Origin: Brachybacterium halotolerans
GTDB lineage: Bacteria; Actinomycetota; Actinomycetes; Actinomycetales; Dermabacteraceae
Length of the DNA: 64,000 nt
Direction: 5' to 3'
Assembly (NCBI RefSeq): GCF_016623465.1
Contig: NZ_JAEDAJ010000008.1
Location: forward strand, 90,151 to 154,150
In this document: piece after piece, positions 52,246 through 60,957 of the stretch
Layout: each line of letters starts with the position of its first letter
How positions within the stretch are numbered: the stretch's first letter is position 1
The notes under the pieces: generated by a model
Seen by the model: only the letters and a program-made list of their open reading frames with translations
Told to the model about the DNA's origin: nothing
The model's database searches: none
Translations under genes and position numbers: made by a program

Positions 52246-52506
52246 TCACCCGTAGTGGTACCGGCACGCGGCGATGCGCACTTCGTCCGCGCCCACGAGC
52301 TTGTAGACGAGCCGGTGCTCGTCGGTGATCCGGCGGGACCAGTAGCCGGCGAAGTCGTGCTTGAGGGCTTCGGGCTTGCCGATCCCCTCGTTCCCGTTCC
52401 GGGCGATGTCCTTGAGGAGCGCATTGATGCGGCGGAGCACCCGACGATCCTGCGCCTGCCACCAGAGGTAGTCCTCCCAGGCGTTCTCGTCCCAGACCAG
52501 CCGCAT
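52246..52506 (-). CDS. yoeB: YoeB-family mRNA interferase toxin
   Basis: An 86-residue RelE-superfamily toxin. Alignment with YoeB by eye is nearly gapless: 'GIGKPEALKHDFAGYWSRRITDEHRLVYKL' and C-terminal 'ACRYHYG'. The catalytic set known from E. coli YoeB is present as Glu46, Arg65, His84 and Tyr85. It cleaves mRNA in the ribosomal A site. It starts 1 bp after the antitoxin stop, as toxin second in the operon. Intact, so likely functional. Confidence 0.96.
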   Translation of the reverse strand: MRLVWDENAWEDYLWWQAQDRRVLRRINALLKDIARNGNEGIGKPEALKHDFAGYWSRRITDEHRLVYKLVGADEVRIAACRYHYG

Positions 52507-52507
52507 C

Positions 52508-52786
52508 TCAGGCCCGATCCGGATCCGGACCGTTGTCCTCGATCAGCTCGTGCTCGCTGCCGGCCCCGGACTCGAGTCGCTCCATCGCGTCCAGGAGACG
52601 GCGAGCATTGCGAGGCGACCGCATGAGATACGCGGTCTCGCGCAGCGACTCGTAGTCCTCGAGCGAGAGGATCACGACCGGGTCGTGCCCCGCACGGGTG
52701 ACGACGACCTCCTCGCGGTCGTCGACGACGCCGTCGAGCACCTCTGCGTAGCGCGCACGGGACTCCGTGTAACTCATCGTCTTCAT
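52508..52786 (-). CDS. yefM: YefM/Phd-family antitoxin
   Basis: A 92-residue antitoxin: N-terminal DNA-binding fold 'MKTMSYTESRARYAEVLDGVVDDREEVVVTRAGHDPVVILSLEDYESLRETAYLMRSPRNARRL', then an acidic C-terminal tail (HELIEDNGPDPD) that wraps the toxin. It neutralises YoeB and represses the operon by binding TGTACA motifs, which are visible just upstream. Two in-frame ATGs (52786 and 52777) are possible; GAGGCG near the first favours it. Confidence 0.94.
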   Translation of the reverse strand: MKTMSYTESRARYAEVLDGVVDDREEVVVTRAGHDPVVILSLEDYESLRETAYLMRSPRNARRLLDAMERLESGAGSEHELIEDNGPDPDRA

Positions 52787-52824
52787 GACCGCCTCGCCTC
52801 TCGTGCCGCACTCCGATCACAACC

Positions 52825-52842
52825 TGTACAGAAAAGTGTACG
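52825..52842 (-). promoter_or_regulatory. yefM-yoeB operator and promoter
   Basis: TGTACA (52825-52830) and TGTACG (52837-52842), 12 bp centre to centre, match the paired TGTACA boxes reported for YefM operators. On the minus strand TACACT (52835-52840) fits a -10 and TCGACG 17 bp further upstream a -35, so the boxes overlap the promoter. Confidence 0.75.
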
Positions 52843-52933
52843 CATCGCCGGAGCGCTCGTCGAGAGCCGAGGCGCATTCCGCCCACAGCGCACCCGTTGG
52901 CGCTCCCCGTCGGCGAGGCGCAGGATGGCCCAC

Positions 52934-53818
52934 ATGAGCACTGGACACATCGGAGACCTCACCGTCCGCCGCGTCGGATACGGCGCCATGCAGCTCGCCG
53001 GCCCGGGCGTCTTCGGGCCGCCCGCCGATCCCGAGAACAACAAGAAGGTGCTGCGCCGCGCCGTCGAGCTCGGCGTGGACCACATCGACACCGCCCAGTT
53101 CTACGGCCCCGACGTCGTCAACGACCTCATCCGCGAGGCCCTGCACCCCTATCCCGAGAACCTGCGTCTGGTGACGAAGGTCGGCGCGCAGCGCGGCGAG
53201 AAGGGCGAGTGGCTGCCCGCGGGCGAACCCGATCAGCTCGTCGAGCAGGTCGAGCAGAACCTGCGCGCCCTGGGCACCGAGCAGCTGGCGATGGTGAACC
53301 TGCGCCGCTACGAGCTCGACGCCCCCGGCGGCGAGGAGCCGGACCTCGAGGAGCAGCTCGCCGCCCTGGTGACTCTCCGCGAGCAGGGCAAGGTGGCCGA
53401 GATCGGCATCTCGAGCGTCACCGCGGACACGGTGCGCCGCGCGGTCGAGGCGGCCGGCGTGGTCTCGGTGCAGAACCCCTACTCGATCCTGGACCGCTCC
53501 GGGCAGGAGGCGCTCGAGGTCGCCCGCGAGCACGGCCTCGCCTTCGTCCCGTACTTCCCGCTGGGCTCGGCCTTCACGGGCGGTCCCGCGAAGATCACGG
53601 CCGATCCGCACATCGCCGCCGTCGCCCAGAAGCACGGCGTCGCGCCCACGCAGGTGGCTCTGGCCTGGCTGCTCGCCCAGTACGAGAACGTGCTGCTGAT
53701 CCCCGGCACCGCCTCCCTCGCCCACCTCGAGGACAACCTCGCGGTGGACGACATCGAGCTGGACCCCGAGGACCTCCTGCAGCTCGCGAAGGTCGAGGAG
53801 TCGCCCGTCAGCCACTGA
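52934..53818 (+). CDS. Aldo/keto reductase
   Basis: A 294-residue aldo/keto reductase: 'GYGAMQLAGPGVFGPPADPENNKKVLRRAVELGVDHIDTAQFYGPDVVNDLIREAL' (Asp, Tyr), 'RLVTKVGA' (Lys), 'LAMVNLRR' where the usual His of the tetrad is Asn/Leu-like, 'ISSVTADTV' and 'IPGTASLAHLEDNL'. The His position (usually xxxHxP) reads VNLRRYE; YvbB/oxidoreductase-type AKRs with this feature are common, so activity is likely but the substrate unknown. CAGGAT (52921-52926) ends 7 nt before the ATG. Confidence 0.87.
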   Translation: MSTGHIGDLTVRRVGYGAMQLAGPGVFGPPADPENNKKVLRRAVELGVDHIDTAQFYGPDVVNDLIREALHPYPENLRLVTKVGAQRGEKGEWLPAGEPDQLVEQVEQNLRALGTEQLAMVNLRRYELDAPGGEEPDLEEQLAALVTLREQGKVAEIGISSVTADTVRRAVEAAGVVSVQNPYSILDRSGQEALEVAREHGLAFVPYFPLGSAFTGGPAKITADPHIAAVAQKHGVAPTQVALAWLLAQYENVLLIPGTASLAHLEDNLAVDDIELDPEDLLQLAKVEESPVSH

Positions 53819-53883
53819 CCGGGAGGACCTCGCCGCGCGGGACGGCTTTGCCGCTCCCGAGCGGCGAGGACTACCGTCAGCCC

Positions 53884-54735
53884 GTGCCGAAGATCCCCTC
53901 CCCCTCCGACGGCGCCCGCATCGCCTATGACGTGACCGGCTCCGGGCCCGCGGTCGTCCTCCTCCACGGCTCCGTGCTCTCGCGCGCGATCTGGCGCGCC
54001 TACGGGTACGTCGACGCGCTGAAGAGCGACCGCACCGTGATCCGCATCGACCTGCGCGGACACGGACGGTCCGACGCCCCGCACGAGGCGTCGGCCTACA
54101 CCCAGGACGCGTTCGTCGCGGACCTGATGGCCGTCCTCGACGCCGAGGGCATCGAGCGCGCGGCACTGATCGGCTACTCGCTCGGCGCGCGCATCGCCAT
54201 CACCGCGGCCGTGCGCCGTCCCGAGCGCGTCACACACCTGGTCTCCCTGGGCGGTTCGGCCTCTGCGCAGCAGGGCTCGGTGGACACCGTGTTCTTCCCC
54301 GGCACCGTTCAGACGCTGCGCAGCGAGGGCATGGACGGCTTCTGCCAGGCGCAGGGCCTGGGTCCCGAGGTCAGCGGCCGGCGCGACCGCGGCACCCGCA
54401 CCGCCTTCCTCGCCGCCGATCCCCTGGCGATGGCGGCCCTGTTCACGGCGACCGAGACGACCCCCGGCATCCCCGACGCCGAGCTCTCCGCGTGCCCGGT
54501 CCCCGCGCTGTGGATGGCCGGAGATCGCGACCATCCCCGCTTCGAGGAGTCCGAGCGCGCGGCGGCGCTGATGCCCGACGCGCGCTTCGTCCCCCTGCCC
54601 GGCCGCACCCACGCCGCGACCCTCGCCCCTGCCGAACCGATCCTCGAGCAGGTCCTCCCGATGCTCGACGCCGCGTCCTCGTCCACGTCCTCCTCCACCC
54701 CCTCCCCCGCATCGACGCGTCAGGAATCCGCATGA
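53884..54735 (+). CDS. Alpha/beta hydrolase
   Basis: A 283-residue alpha/beta hydrolase: VVLLHGSVLS (oxyanion), RIDLRGHGRSD, nucleophile Ser in GYSLGARIA, likely acid in 'WMAGDRDHPRFEESERA', His in PGRTHAATL. The tail is Ser/Thr-rich. TACCGT (53872-53877) ends 6 nt before the GTG at 53884. Its stop overlaps the MFS start (ATGA), so it is coupled to the transporter, suggesting hydrolysis of a compound the transporter moves. Confidence 0.87.
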   Translation: MPKIPSPSDGARIAYDVTGSGPAVVLLHGSVLSRAIWRAYGYVDALKSDRTVIRIDLRGHGRSDAPHEASAYTQDAFVADLMAVLDAEGIERAALIGYSLGARIAITAAVRRPERVTHLVSLGGSASAQQGSVDTVFFPGTVQTLRSEGMDGFCQAQGLGPEVSGRRDRGTRTAFLAADPLAMAALFTATETTPGIPDAELSACPVPALWMAGDRDHPRFEESERAAALMPDARFVPLPGRTHAATLAPAEPILEQVLPMLDAASSSTSSSTPSPASTRQESA

Positions 54736-56045
54736 CCACCTCCTCCTCGGCCTTCTCCCCCGCTTCCGGCGCTCCCGCCGCCTCCGCCCTCCCGGCCCCG
54801 CATCCGCGCCGCTGGCTGATCCTGGTGCTGGCATGGGCGGCCTTCACGATGACCTCGCTCGACCGCTCCGTGTGGGGCCCGGCGGCGCCGAGCGTGGGCC
54901 AGGCCCTCGGGGTCGCGCTGGCCTCCCTGGGCGTGTTCGCGACCTGCTACTACATCGGCTACGTGGTCTCGAACTTCCTGGGCGGGCTGGCCTCGGACTG
55001 GGTGGGGCCGCGCGTTGTGCTCACCGCGTCGATGGTGCTCGCGGGCGCCGGGATGGTGTTCTTCGGCAGCGTCGAGTCCTTCGCGCTCGGCCTCGTGGCG
55101 CAGGCGCTCGTCGGCTTCTTCGCCGGCGCCGACTACTCGGCGGGCGCGAAGTCGATCTCCTCGTGGTTCACGGGACGCGAGCGGACCTTCGCCGTCGGCC
55201 TGTTCACGACCGCGACGTCGCTGGGGACGGTGGTCGCGAACCTCGTGGTGCCCACGATGATCGCCGAGCACGGCTGGCGGCTCTCCTACCACCTGTTCGG
55301 CGCGATCTCGATCGTGCTCGGCCTGGTCATCGCCGTGCTGCACAGGTCCCGGCCCCCGCAGGCCGAGGGCGCCGAGCTCGCGACGCCGACGGCGCCGCGC
55401 ACCCCGCACCTGGGACGCGTGCTGCGCAGCCGCGACCTGATCGTGCTGGGCATCGCCGGCTTCTTCTCCCTGTGGGGCACGTACGGCTTCATCACCTGGT
55501 CGAACACCCTCATGATCGAGGGCAAGGGCATCGACCCGGTGCACGCGGGCGGGATCGTCGCCCTGTTCGCGATCACCGCCGTGGTGATGAAGCCCGTGAT
55601 CGGCCTGGTGGCGGGGCGGGTGCCCTTCCACCGCAAGTACCTGGCCGCAGGCATCCTCGTGCTGTTCGCGCTCATGCTGCTGGCGTTCGGGGCGCTGGGA
55701 TCCCTGCCGGCGTTCTACATTGCGGCGCCCGTGCTGGGCTTCGCGGCCTACTGCTACTCGCCGATCCAGAACGCCCTGATCCTCGACTACGCGGGCGCGG
55801 GCGACTCCGGCTCGGCCGCGGGCACGCTCAACGCGGTGTGGCAACTGGGCAGCGTCGTGGTGCCGACGGTCGTGGGGGCGGTGTTCGCCTCGACCGGCTC
55901 GGTCTACTCTGCGTTCGTGACCCTCGCGATCGGCCCGCTGCTCGCGGCGCTGCTCATGCTGCCGCTGAGCGGGAGGTTCCGCTCGGCCGCACCGGAGGAC
56001 GAGGCCACGGCAACCGCGCCCGCAGCGGGTCCCGCGGCAGGCTGA
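54732..56045 (+). CDS. MFS transporter, ACS (anion:cation symporter) type
   Basis: A 437-residue MFS carrier with 12 helices. 'LAWAAFTMTSLDRSVWGPAAPSVGQALGVALASLGVFATCYYIGYVVSNFLGGLASDWVGPR' has the DR motif in helix 1-2 typical of the ACS/glucarate-phthalate branch, and 'GLGWVGPRVVLTASMV'-like loop. Likely substrate an organic acid or a sugar acid. ATGA overlap with the hydrolase and 26 bp to the VOC gene suggest a three-gene operon for uptake and use of one compound. Confidence 0.87.
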   Translation: MTTSSSAFSPASGAPAASALPAPHPRRWLILVLAWAAFTMTSLDRSVWGPAAPSVGQALGVALASLGVFATCYYIGYVVSNFLGGLASDWVGPRVVLTASMVLAGAGMVFFGSVESFALGLVAQALVGFFAGADYSAGAKSISSWFTGRERTFAVGLFTTATSLGTVVANLVVPTMIAEHGWRLSYHLFGAISIVLGLVIAVLHRSRPPQAEGAELATPTAPRTPHLGRVLRSRDLIVLGIAGFFSLWGTYGFITWSNTLMIEGKGIDPVHAGGIVALFAITAVVMKPVIGLVAGRVPFHRKYLAAGILVLFALMLLAFGALGSLPAFYIAAPVLGFAAYCYSPIQNALILDYAGAGDSGSAAGTLNAVWQLGSVVVPTVVGAVFASTGSVYSAFVTLAIGPLLAALLMLPLSGRFRSAAPEDEATATAPAAGPAAG

Positions 56046-56071
56046 GCACAGCCCGACACGAGGAGCACACC

Positions 56072-56503
56072 ATGGACCAGCGCATCACCCTCATCACCCT
56101 CGGGGTCTCCGACCTCCGCCGCTCGACGTCCTTCTACGAGGCGCTCGGTTGGCGGGGCCAGGAGGTCGAGGAGACCGTGTTCTTCCAGGCAGGAGGCATG
56201 GGCCTCGTCCTGTGGAGCCGCGAGAAGCTCGCCCGGGACTCGGGCGTCCCCGGTCTTCCGTCGGGCGACGGGTTCGACGGGATCGTCCTCGCCCAGAACC
56301 TGCGATCGGCCGCGGAGGTCGACGAGCTCATCGCACGCGCAGAGTCCGCCGGCGCCGCGATCACGCGGGCACCGGCGGAGACATTCTACGGCGGCTACGC
56401 CGGCTGCTTCGCGGATCCCGACGGCCACCTCTGGGAGATCGCCTTCAACCCCGGGCTCCCGCTCGAGGACGACGGGTCGCTGCGCATTCCTGAGCTGGGC
56501 TGA
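56072..56503 (+). CDS. VOC family protein
   Basis: A 143-residue glyoxalase/bleomycin-resistance-fold protein: 'ITLGVSDLRRSTSFYEALGWRGQEVEETVFFQAGGMGLVLW' and 'YGGYAGCFADPDGHLWEIAFNPG', the latter the common VOC metal-site end (Glu in WEIA). It may be a ring-cleaving or lyase-type enzyme or a binding protein. AGGAGCACACC before the ATG decides the start. Third gene of the hydrolase-MFS unit. Confidence 0.9.
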   Translation: MDQRITLITLGVSDLRRSTSFYEALGWRGQEVEETVFFQAGGMGLVLWSREKLARDSGVPGLPSGDGFDGIVLAQNLRSAAEVDELIARAESAGAAITRAPAETFYGGYAGCFADPDGHLWEIAFNPGLPLEDDGSLRIPELG

Positions 56504-56561
56504 GGGAGGGGTTCGGCCGCCCCGATTCCCTTGGCCCTCCCCGGGGCGTCGAGACTGCGCC

Positions 56562-57263
56562 TCAATCGGCTAGTGCCGCGTCGACGGCGGCCTGCGCGTG
56601 CAGTCGCGTGGTCGGGAACACCGGGACGGGGGAGTCGTCGGCCTCGATGAGCAGCTCGATCTCGGTGCATCCCAGGATGACGCCCTGGGCGCCGCGGTCG
56701 ACCAGGCGCCGGATGACGTGCTGGTATTCGCGGCGCGAGGCGTCGCTCACGACGCCGACGACCAGCTCCTCGTAGATCACGCGGTGCACGAGTGCGCGGT
56801 CCTCGGCGTCTGGGACGATCGTCTCGATGCCGTGCTCGCGCATCCTGTCCACGTAGAAGCCCTGCTCCATCGTGAAGGTGGTGGCAAGCAGGCCGACGCG
56901 GCAGAGCCCGGCACGGGCGACCGCATCGGCCGTGATGTCGACGAGGTGCAGCAGGGGGATGTCGACGGCGGACTCGATGGCATCGGCCACCAGGTGCATG
57001 GTGTTGGTGCACAGCACCAGCAGGTCGGCACCGGCCGCTTCAAGGGCGCGTGCGCGCTCGGCGAGCAGACGCCCTGCCGCATCCCAGTCCCCGGCTTCCT
57101 GCATGGCCTCGATCTCCGCGAAGTCCACGGAGTCCAGGACGATCTGCGCGGAGTGCGTGCCTCCCAGGCGCTCGCGCACGGACTGGTTGGCCAGACGGTA
57201 GTACTCGGCCGTCGACTCCCAGCTCATCCCACCCAGCATGCCGATCGTCCGCATCGTCCTCAT
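56562..57263 (-). CDS. Aspartate/glutamate racemase family protein
   Basis: A 233-residue racemase: 'IGMLGGMSWESTAEYYRLAN' (the MxWxST loop), first catalytic Cys in LCTNTMH, second in ILGCTEIELL, and 'KLLATTFTMEQGFY'-type central part. It probably interconverts D- and L-aspartate or glutamate, or another amino acid. AGAGGCAGGACAACC before the ATG at 57263 is the best start; in-frame ATGs at 57254 and 57281 (the latter overlapping the ltrA stop as ATGA) are alternatives. Confidence 0.88.
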   Translation of the reverse strand: MRTMRTIGMLGGMSWESTAEYYRLANQSVRERLGGTHSAQIVLDSVDFAEIEAMQEAGDWDAAGRLLAERARALEAAGADLLVLCTNTMHLVADAIESAVDIPLLHLVDITADAVARAGLCRVGLLATTFTMEQGFYVDRMREHGIETIVPDAEDRALVHRVIYEELVVGVVSDASRREYQHVIRRLVDRGAQGVILGCTEIELLIEADDSPVPVFPTTRLHAQAAVDAALAD

Positions 57264-57277
57264 GGTTGTCCTGCCTC

Positions 57278-58510
57278 TCATTCCGCCCGCGCAGCGGGCT
57301 GTCGCCAGACCAGCACGACGACGGTCAGCACCAGAATGATCGTGGTCATCGCGAAGGGGATCGGGATGACGGGGTCGATGAGCACCAGCACCGCCGCGAC
57401 GGGCACCACGGTGTTGACCCAGCGGTCGGCGTTCGGACGGATCGCGAGCGCCCAGATGCCCAGCATGAACACCGCGATCGGGATCGTGTAGGCGAGGGAG
57501 GCGTAGGGCGCGTGCAGCTCGCTCGCACCGGTGATCACGTCGATCTCGACCTCGATGCCCGCGGAGAAGGCACCCGCGGCGGCGAAGATGAAGAAGTGCC
57601 CGTAGCCGTAGAGGAGGGAGCTGGCGAAGCTGCTGATCGCGTCATGGTGTGGCGGCCAGAAGTAGATCCACCACAGGGCAGCGGTCGCGACGAGCGTCAG
57701 GGAGGCGATGGAGATGAGCGGCCCGAGGGACTCCGCATCGTGCAGGGCCTCGATGATCGCATTGGCCGATCCCAGCAGGCTCTCGCCCAGCACGATCAGC
57801 GTGAACAGGCCGTAGCGCTCGGTGATGTGGTGCGGATGCCAGGGCGTGCTCTCCCCGCTCCCTGTGCTCTCGGCGACGACCGGCACGGCCACCTCGGCGA
57901 GGATCAGGACCCCCAGGGCGACGGGGAACACGACGGCGGGAAGCGCGAGGGCGACCAGCCAGAGGGCCTGCACGAGCGCGATGCCGCCCGCGTAGATCAG
58001 CGTCGCGCTGCGCGCGGATCCTGCGTGGCGGGAGGCCCGCAGCCATTGCGCGACCATGGCCAGGCGCATCACCACGTAGGCGGCAATGAGCACCGAGAAG
58101 TCCTGCTCCTCGAAGGCCGGGGCGATGCCGGAGGCGAGCACGAGGACGCCGCCCATCTGGACGATCGTGAGCACCCGGTACAGCCAGTCATCGGTCGCGA
58201 AGGAGGTCGCGAACCAGGTGAAGTTCATCCATGCCCACCAGATCCCGAAGAACACGATGAGATAGCTGAGGATCCCGTGCTCCACGTGCCCCTCGGTGAG
58301 GGCGTGGTGGAGCTGGACCGACGCAGTGCTCACGGCGACCACGAACACAAGGTCGAAGAACAGCTCGAGCGTCGAGGCGGCCCGTCCCTCCTCTCCGGGG
58401 TCGCGCGGCCGCATCGGGATCAGTCGGAAGCGGGAGGTCGCGTTCGCCGACGGAGCGTCGTGCGCGCTGGAGGAGCCCGAAGCGGCGGGACTCGGGGATG
58501 AGGGGGCCAT
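57278..58510 (-). CDS. Low temperature requirement protein A (LtrA) family membrane protein
   Basis: A 410-residue membrane protein with about 11 helices; the LtrA hallmark is 'STLELFFDLVFVVAVSTASVQLHHAL' and later 'HHITERYGLFTLIVLGESLLGSANAI'. The family was named from a Listeria cold-growth mutant; molecular function is unknown. The first 30 residues are Ala/Ser-rich. CAGAAT (complement 58518-58523) ends 7 nt before the ATG at 58510: likely leaderless. The racemase follows immediately and is probably cotranscribed. Confidence 0.9.
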   Translation of the reverse strand: MAPSSPSPAASGSSSAHDAPSANATSRFRLIPMRPRDPGEEGRAASTLELFFDLVFVVAVSTASVQLHHALTEGHVEHGILSYLIVFFGIWWAWMNFTWFATSFATDDWLYRVLTIVQMGGVLVLASGIAPAFEEQDFSVLIAAYVVMRLAMVAQWLRASRHAGSARSATLIYAGGIALVQALWLVALALPAVVFPVALGVLILAEVAVPVVAESTGSGESTPWHPHHITERYGLFTLIVLGESLLGSANAIIEALHDAESLGPLISIASLTLVATAALWWIYFWPPHHDAISSFASSLLYGYGHFFIFAAAGAFSAGIEVEIDVITGASELHAPYASLAYTIPIAVFMLGIWALAIRPNADRWVNTVVPVAAVLVLIDPVIPIPFAMTTIILVLTVVVLVWRQPAARAE

Positions 58511-58596
58511 GGGGACCATTCTGGTGGTGAGCGAGCGCGCCCCGGAAGCCGTGGACCGGCCTCCGGGGCGCGAGGGAAGGTGACGAGCGGGTGCGC

Positions 58597-58977
58597 TCAG
58601 TCCTCGGGGACGACCTCGAGGGTGTTGCGGCGCACCGGCTCCGTGGACATCGTCACCGAGTACTGGCTGTCCGCGTACTTCTCCAGGAAGGAGGCGTCGA
58701 CGGCCGTGTTGGTCTCCTCGTCCTCGGGGTCGACGGCCACGAAGCGCACCGCCTTCTCGACCCCTCCGGAGGAGATCCGGCCGCGGCCGCTCTCGAGCGC
58801 GGGGCCGTACCACTTTCCCTCTGTGCCGTGGAAGGAGCGGATGAAGATGCGGTCGCCCACGGGGACGGACCAGATGTCGACGGTCTTGGGGGTGGTGCCG
58901 TCGGCGAGGGTCGCCCCGACGGTGAAGTAGGTCTGGGCGTTGATGCGATCCAGCTCGTCCTTCGTCCATGCAGCCAT
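58597..58977 (-). CDS. DUF2255 family protein (flavin-reductase-like barrel)
   Basis: A 126-residue protein: 'WTKDELDRINAQTYFTVGATLADGTTPKTVDIWSVPVGDRIFIRSFHGTEGKWYGPALESGRGRIS' matches DUF2255, a small split-barrel group related to pyridoxamine-phosphate-oxidase-like proteins. It may bind a flavin or F420-like cofactor; not proven. GAAGAGAGGAACACATC precedes the ATG. Upstream is a 19-bp tandem repeat. It is the last gene of a four-gene cluster with SDR and two hydrolases. Confidence 0.85.
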   Translation of the reverse strand: MAAWTKDELDRINAQTYFTVGATLADGTTPKTVDIWSVPVGDRIFIRSFHGTEGKWYGPALESGRGRISSGGVEKAVRFVAVDPEDEETNTAVDASFLEKYADSQYSVTMSTEPVRRNTLEVVPED

Positions 58978-58991
58978 GATGTGTTCCTCTC

Positions 58992-59042
58992 TTCAGGATG
59001 GGTCCCGGTCTTCGGGATGGGTCCCGGTCTTCGGGTTGGGTT
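58992..59042. repeat. 19-bp tandem repeat, about 2.7 copies
   Basis: Units CTTCAGGATGGGTCCCGGT (58992-59010), CTTCGGGATGGGTCCCGGT (59011-59029) and a partial, diverged third (from 59030). It occupies half the 107-bp spacer between the SDR and DUF2255 genes, immediately upstream of the DUF2255 ribosome site. Confidence 0.85.
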
Positions 59043-59084
59043 CCAGCGCCTTGGGCGCTGCCGGGTGCGCAGGCCCGGTCGGGA

Positions 59085-59903
59085 TCAGCCCTGCGCGGCG
59101 AGGGTGGGGCGGGTAAGGCTCTCGGTGCGATCCCACTCCGCGAGGCGATCGCGGTGGAAGCGGCGCACGTCGTCGAGACCGTGCCCGACCACCAGCCGCA
59201 GCGGCGCATCCTCGGTGCCGGCCACCGCGACGATCGCCTTCGCCGCCTCCTCGAGGTTCCCGGGCGTCCAGTCGTACATGTCGGGGAGCTGGGCGTTCGC
59301 CGCGTCGTAGGCGTTGATGGGATGGCGGGTCGCGGTCGCTCCCTCGCCCAGCTCGGTCTCGAACACGCCGGGCTCGATGGTCGTGACCTTGATGCCGAAG
59401 TGGGCGACGGAGCGCGACAGCGCCTCGCTCATGCCCTCGACGGCGAACTTGGACGCGACGTAGGCCTCCATCCGGGGGATCCCGATGACGCCCGCGGCCG
59501 ACGAGAACGTGATGATGTGGCCGTGCTTCCGCTCGCGCATCCCGGGCAGCACGCCCTGGATGACGGCCGCTGTCCCGATCACGTTCGTCTCGAACTGGGC
59601 GCGCAGGTCGTCGAGGGTGAACTCCTCGACGGACCCCTGGACCACGTAGCCCGCCGCGTTGACCACGGCGTCGAGGTCGCCGCCGAAGTGCTCCGTCGCC
59701 GCGGCGACGGCCGCGGAGATGCTCTCGGGCGAGGTGACGTCGAGCGCCGTCACGAAGATCCCGTCGCGATCGGCGAACTCCGCGGGCGCCTTCTCGGGCG
59801 TGCGCATCGTCGCCGCGACGTTCCATCCGGCGTCGGCGAAGGCCGTCGCGAGCGCTGCTCCGAATCCGGACCGCGCCCCGGTGATGAGAACTGTCTGTGC
59901 CAC
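59085..59903 (-). CDS. SDR family oxidoreductase
   Basis: A 272-residue short-chain dehydrogenase: cofactor loop TGARSGFG (8-15), NAAGY, catalytic Ser in ITFSSAAGV, and Tyr-x3-Lys in EAYVASKFAV. It resembles the retinol-dehydrogenase-like/short-chain 'YkvO' group. The GTG start at 59903 has AAGGAG upstream. It is the third gene of the hydrolase/SDR cluster, 72 bp from hydrolase B. Confidence 0.9.
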   Translation of the reverse strand: MAQTVLITGARSGFGAALATAFADAGWNVAATMRTPEKAPAEFADRDGIFVTALDVTSPESISAAVAAATEHFGGDLDAVVNAAGYVVQGSVEEFTLDDLRAQFETNVIGTAAVIQGVLPGMRERKHGHIITFSSAAGVIGIPRMEAYVASKFAVEGMSEALSRSVAHFGIKVTTIEPGVFETELGEGATATRHPINAYDAANAQLPDMYDWTPGNLEEAAKAIVAVAGTEDAPLRLVVGHGLDDVRRFHRDRLAEWDRTESLTRPTLAAQG

Positions 59904-59975
59904 GTTCTGTGTGCTCCTTCTGTCTGCGGTTCGTGCGTGGGTGCCGCGTCGGCGCGGGGCCTCCGCGGCTATGTC

Positions 59976-60890
59976 TCAGAGCTTCGCGGCGAAGAACGGG
60001 CCGAGCTCGGCGACCGCCTCGGCGACCTCCTTCTCCCCGTCGTACATGTCCATGTGGTTCGCGCCGTCGACGACGTGGAACGTCTTGTCCTGGCTGGCGA
60101 CCCGGGCGAACAGGTCATCGCTCATCCACTTCGACCCGGCCTCGCTTCCCGCGATCACGAGCAGCGGCTGGGTGAAGAAGGCCTCGGCCTTGTGGAAGGC
60201 GTCGTAGGTGATGATCTGGCTCAGGCTGCGGGTGGTCATGTAGCCGGGAGCGTTGGGATGCTCGCAGCGGGGGGTGTGGTAATACTCCCACGCCTGGCGG
60301 AGCTCCTCGTTCGGGGCGTCCTCCTCGGTCATCGGGGCCAGCGGGAACTGGTTGTCCTGGCCCGCCGCGTCCGTCGTGCGGGCCTGGGCGGCCTGCTCGA
60401 GGATCGGTGCGGCGTCGGCGTCGGCAACGTCGCCGGTCCAGCCGTTGCGGAACATCTGGCCGATGTTGACCAGGCTGACGGTTCCCACGGCCTTGATGCG
60501 GGGGTCGTCGATCGCGGCGTTGGCCGTGTACCCGGCGCCCGCGCAGATGCCCATCGCGCCGATCCGATCGGAGTCGACGTAGTCCAGGGTGGTCAGGTGG
60601 TCCACGACCGCGCTGACGTCCTCGGTGCGGATGAACGGGTTCTCCAGCTGGCGGGGCTCACCAGTGCTCGCGCCCTGGAAGGACGCGTCGTAGGCGACGG
60701 TGACGAAGCCCTGCTCGGCGAGCTTGCGGGCGTACAGGCCCGCGGTCTGCTCCTTCACGCCGCCGCCGGGATGCGAGACGACGATCGCCGGGTAGCTCTT
60801 CGAGGCGTCGAAGTCCGGGGGGAAGCTGATCACGGCGGCCAGGGTGGTGCCGTAGCCGTTGAGGGTGGTGATGTCGATGTTCTCGCTCAT
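59976..60890 (-). CDS. Alpha/beta hydrolase with Cys nucleophile (hydrolase B)
   Basis: A 304-residue dienelactone-hydrolase-like enzyme: 'ISFPPDFDASKSYPAIVVSHPGGGVKEQTAGLYARKLAEQGFVTVAYDASFQGAS' then nucleophile elbow GICAGAG with Cys116 in place of Ser, acid in the 'IAGSEAGSKWMSDDL' region, and His in DGANHMDMYD. It is a paralogue of the upstream hydrolase A (same exon-like block order, about one-third identity by eye). AGAGGAGAATC precedes the ATG. Role within the cluster is likely ester or lactone cleavage. Confidence 0.88.
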   Translation of the reverse strand: MSENIDITTLNGYGTTLAAVISFPPDFDASKSYPAIVVSHPGGGVKEQTAGLYARKLAEQGFVTVAYDASFQGASTGEPRQLENPFIRTEDVSAVVDHLTTLDYVDSDRIGAMGICAGAGYTANAAIDDPRIKAVGTVSLVNIGQMFRNGWTGDVADADAAPILEQAAQARTTDAAGQDNQFPLAPMTEEDAPNEELRQAWEYYHTPRCEHPNAPGYMTTRSLSQIITYDAFHKAEAFFTQPLLVIAGSEAGSKWMSDDLFARVASQDKTFHVVDGANHMDMYDGEKEVAEAVAELGPFFAAKL

Positions 60891-60957
60891 GATTCTCCTC
60901 TGTCGATGATGCTGGTGGTCGATGTGGTGCGGACGAAGGGGCCGTGCGGTCGCCCGG

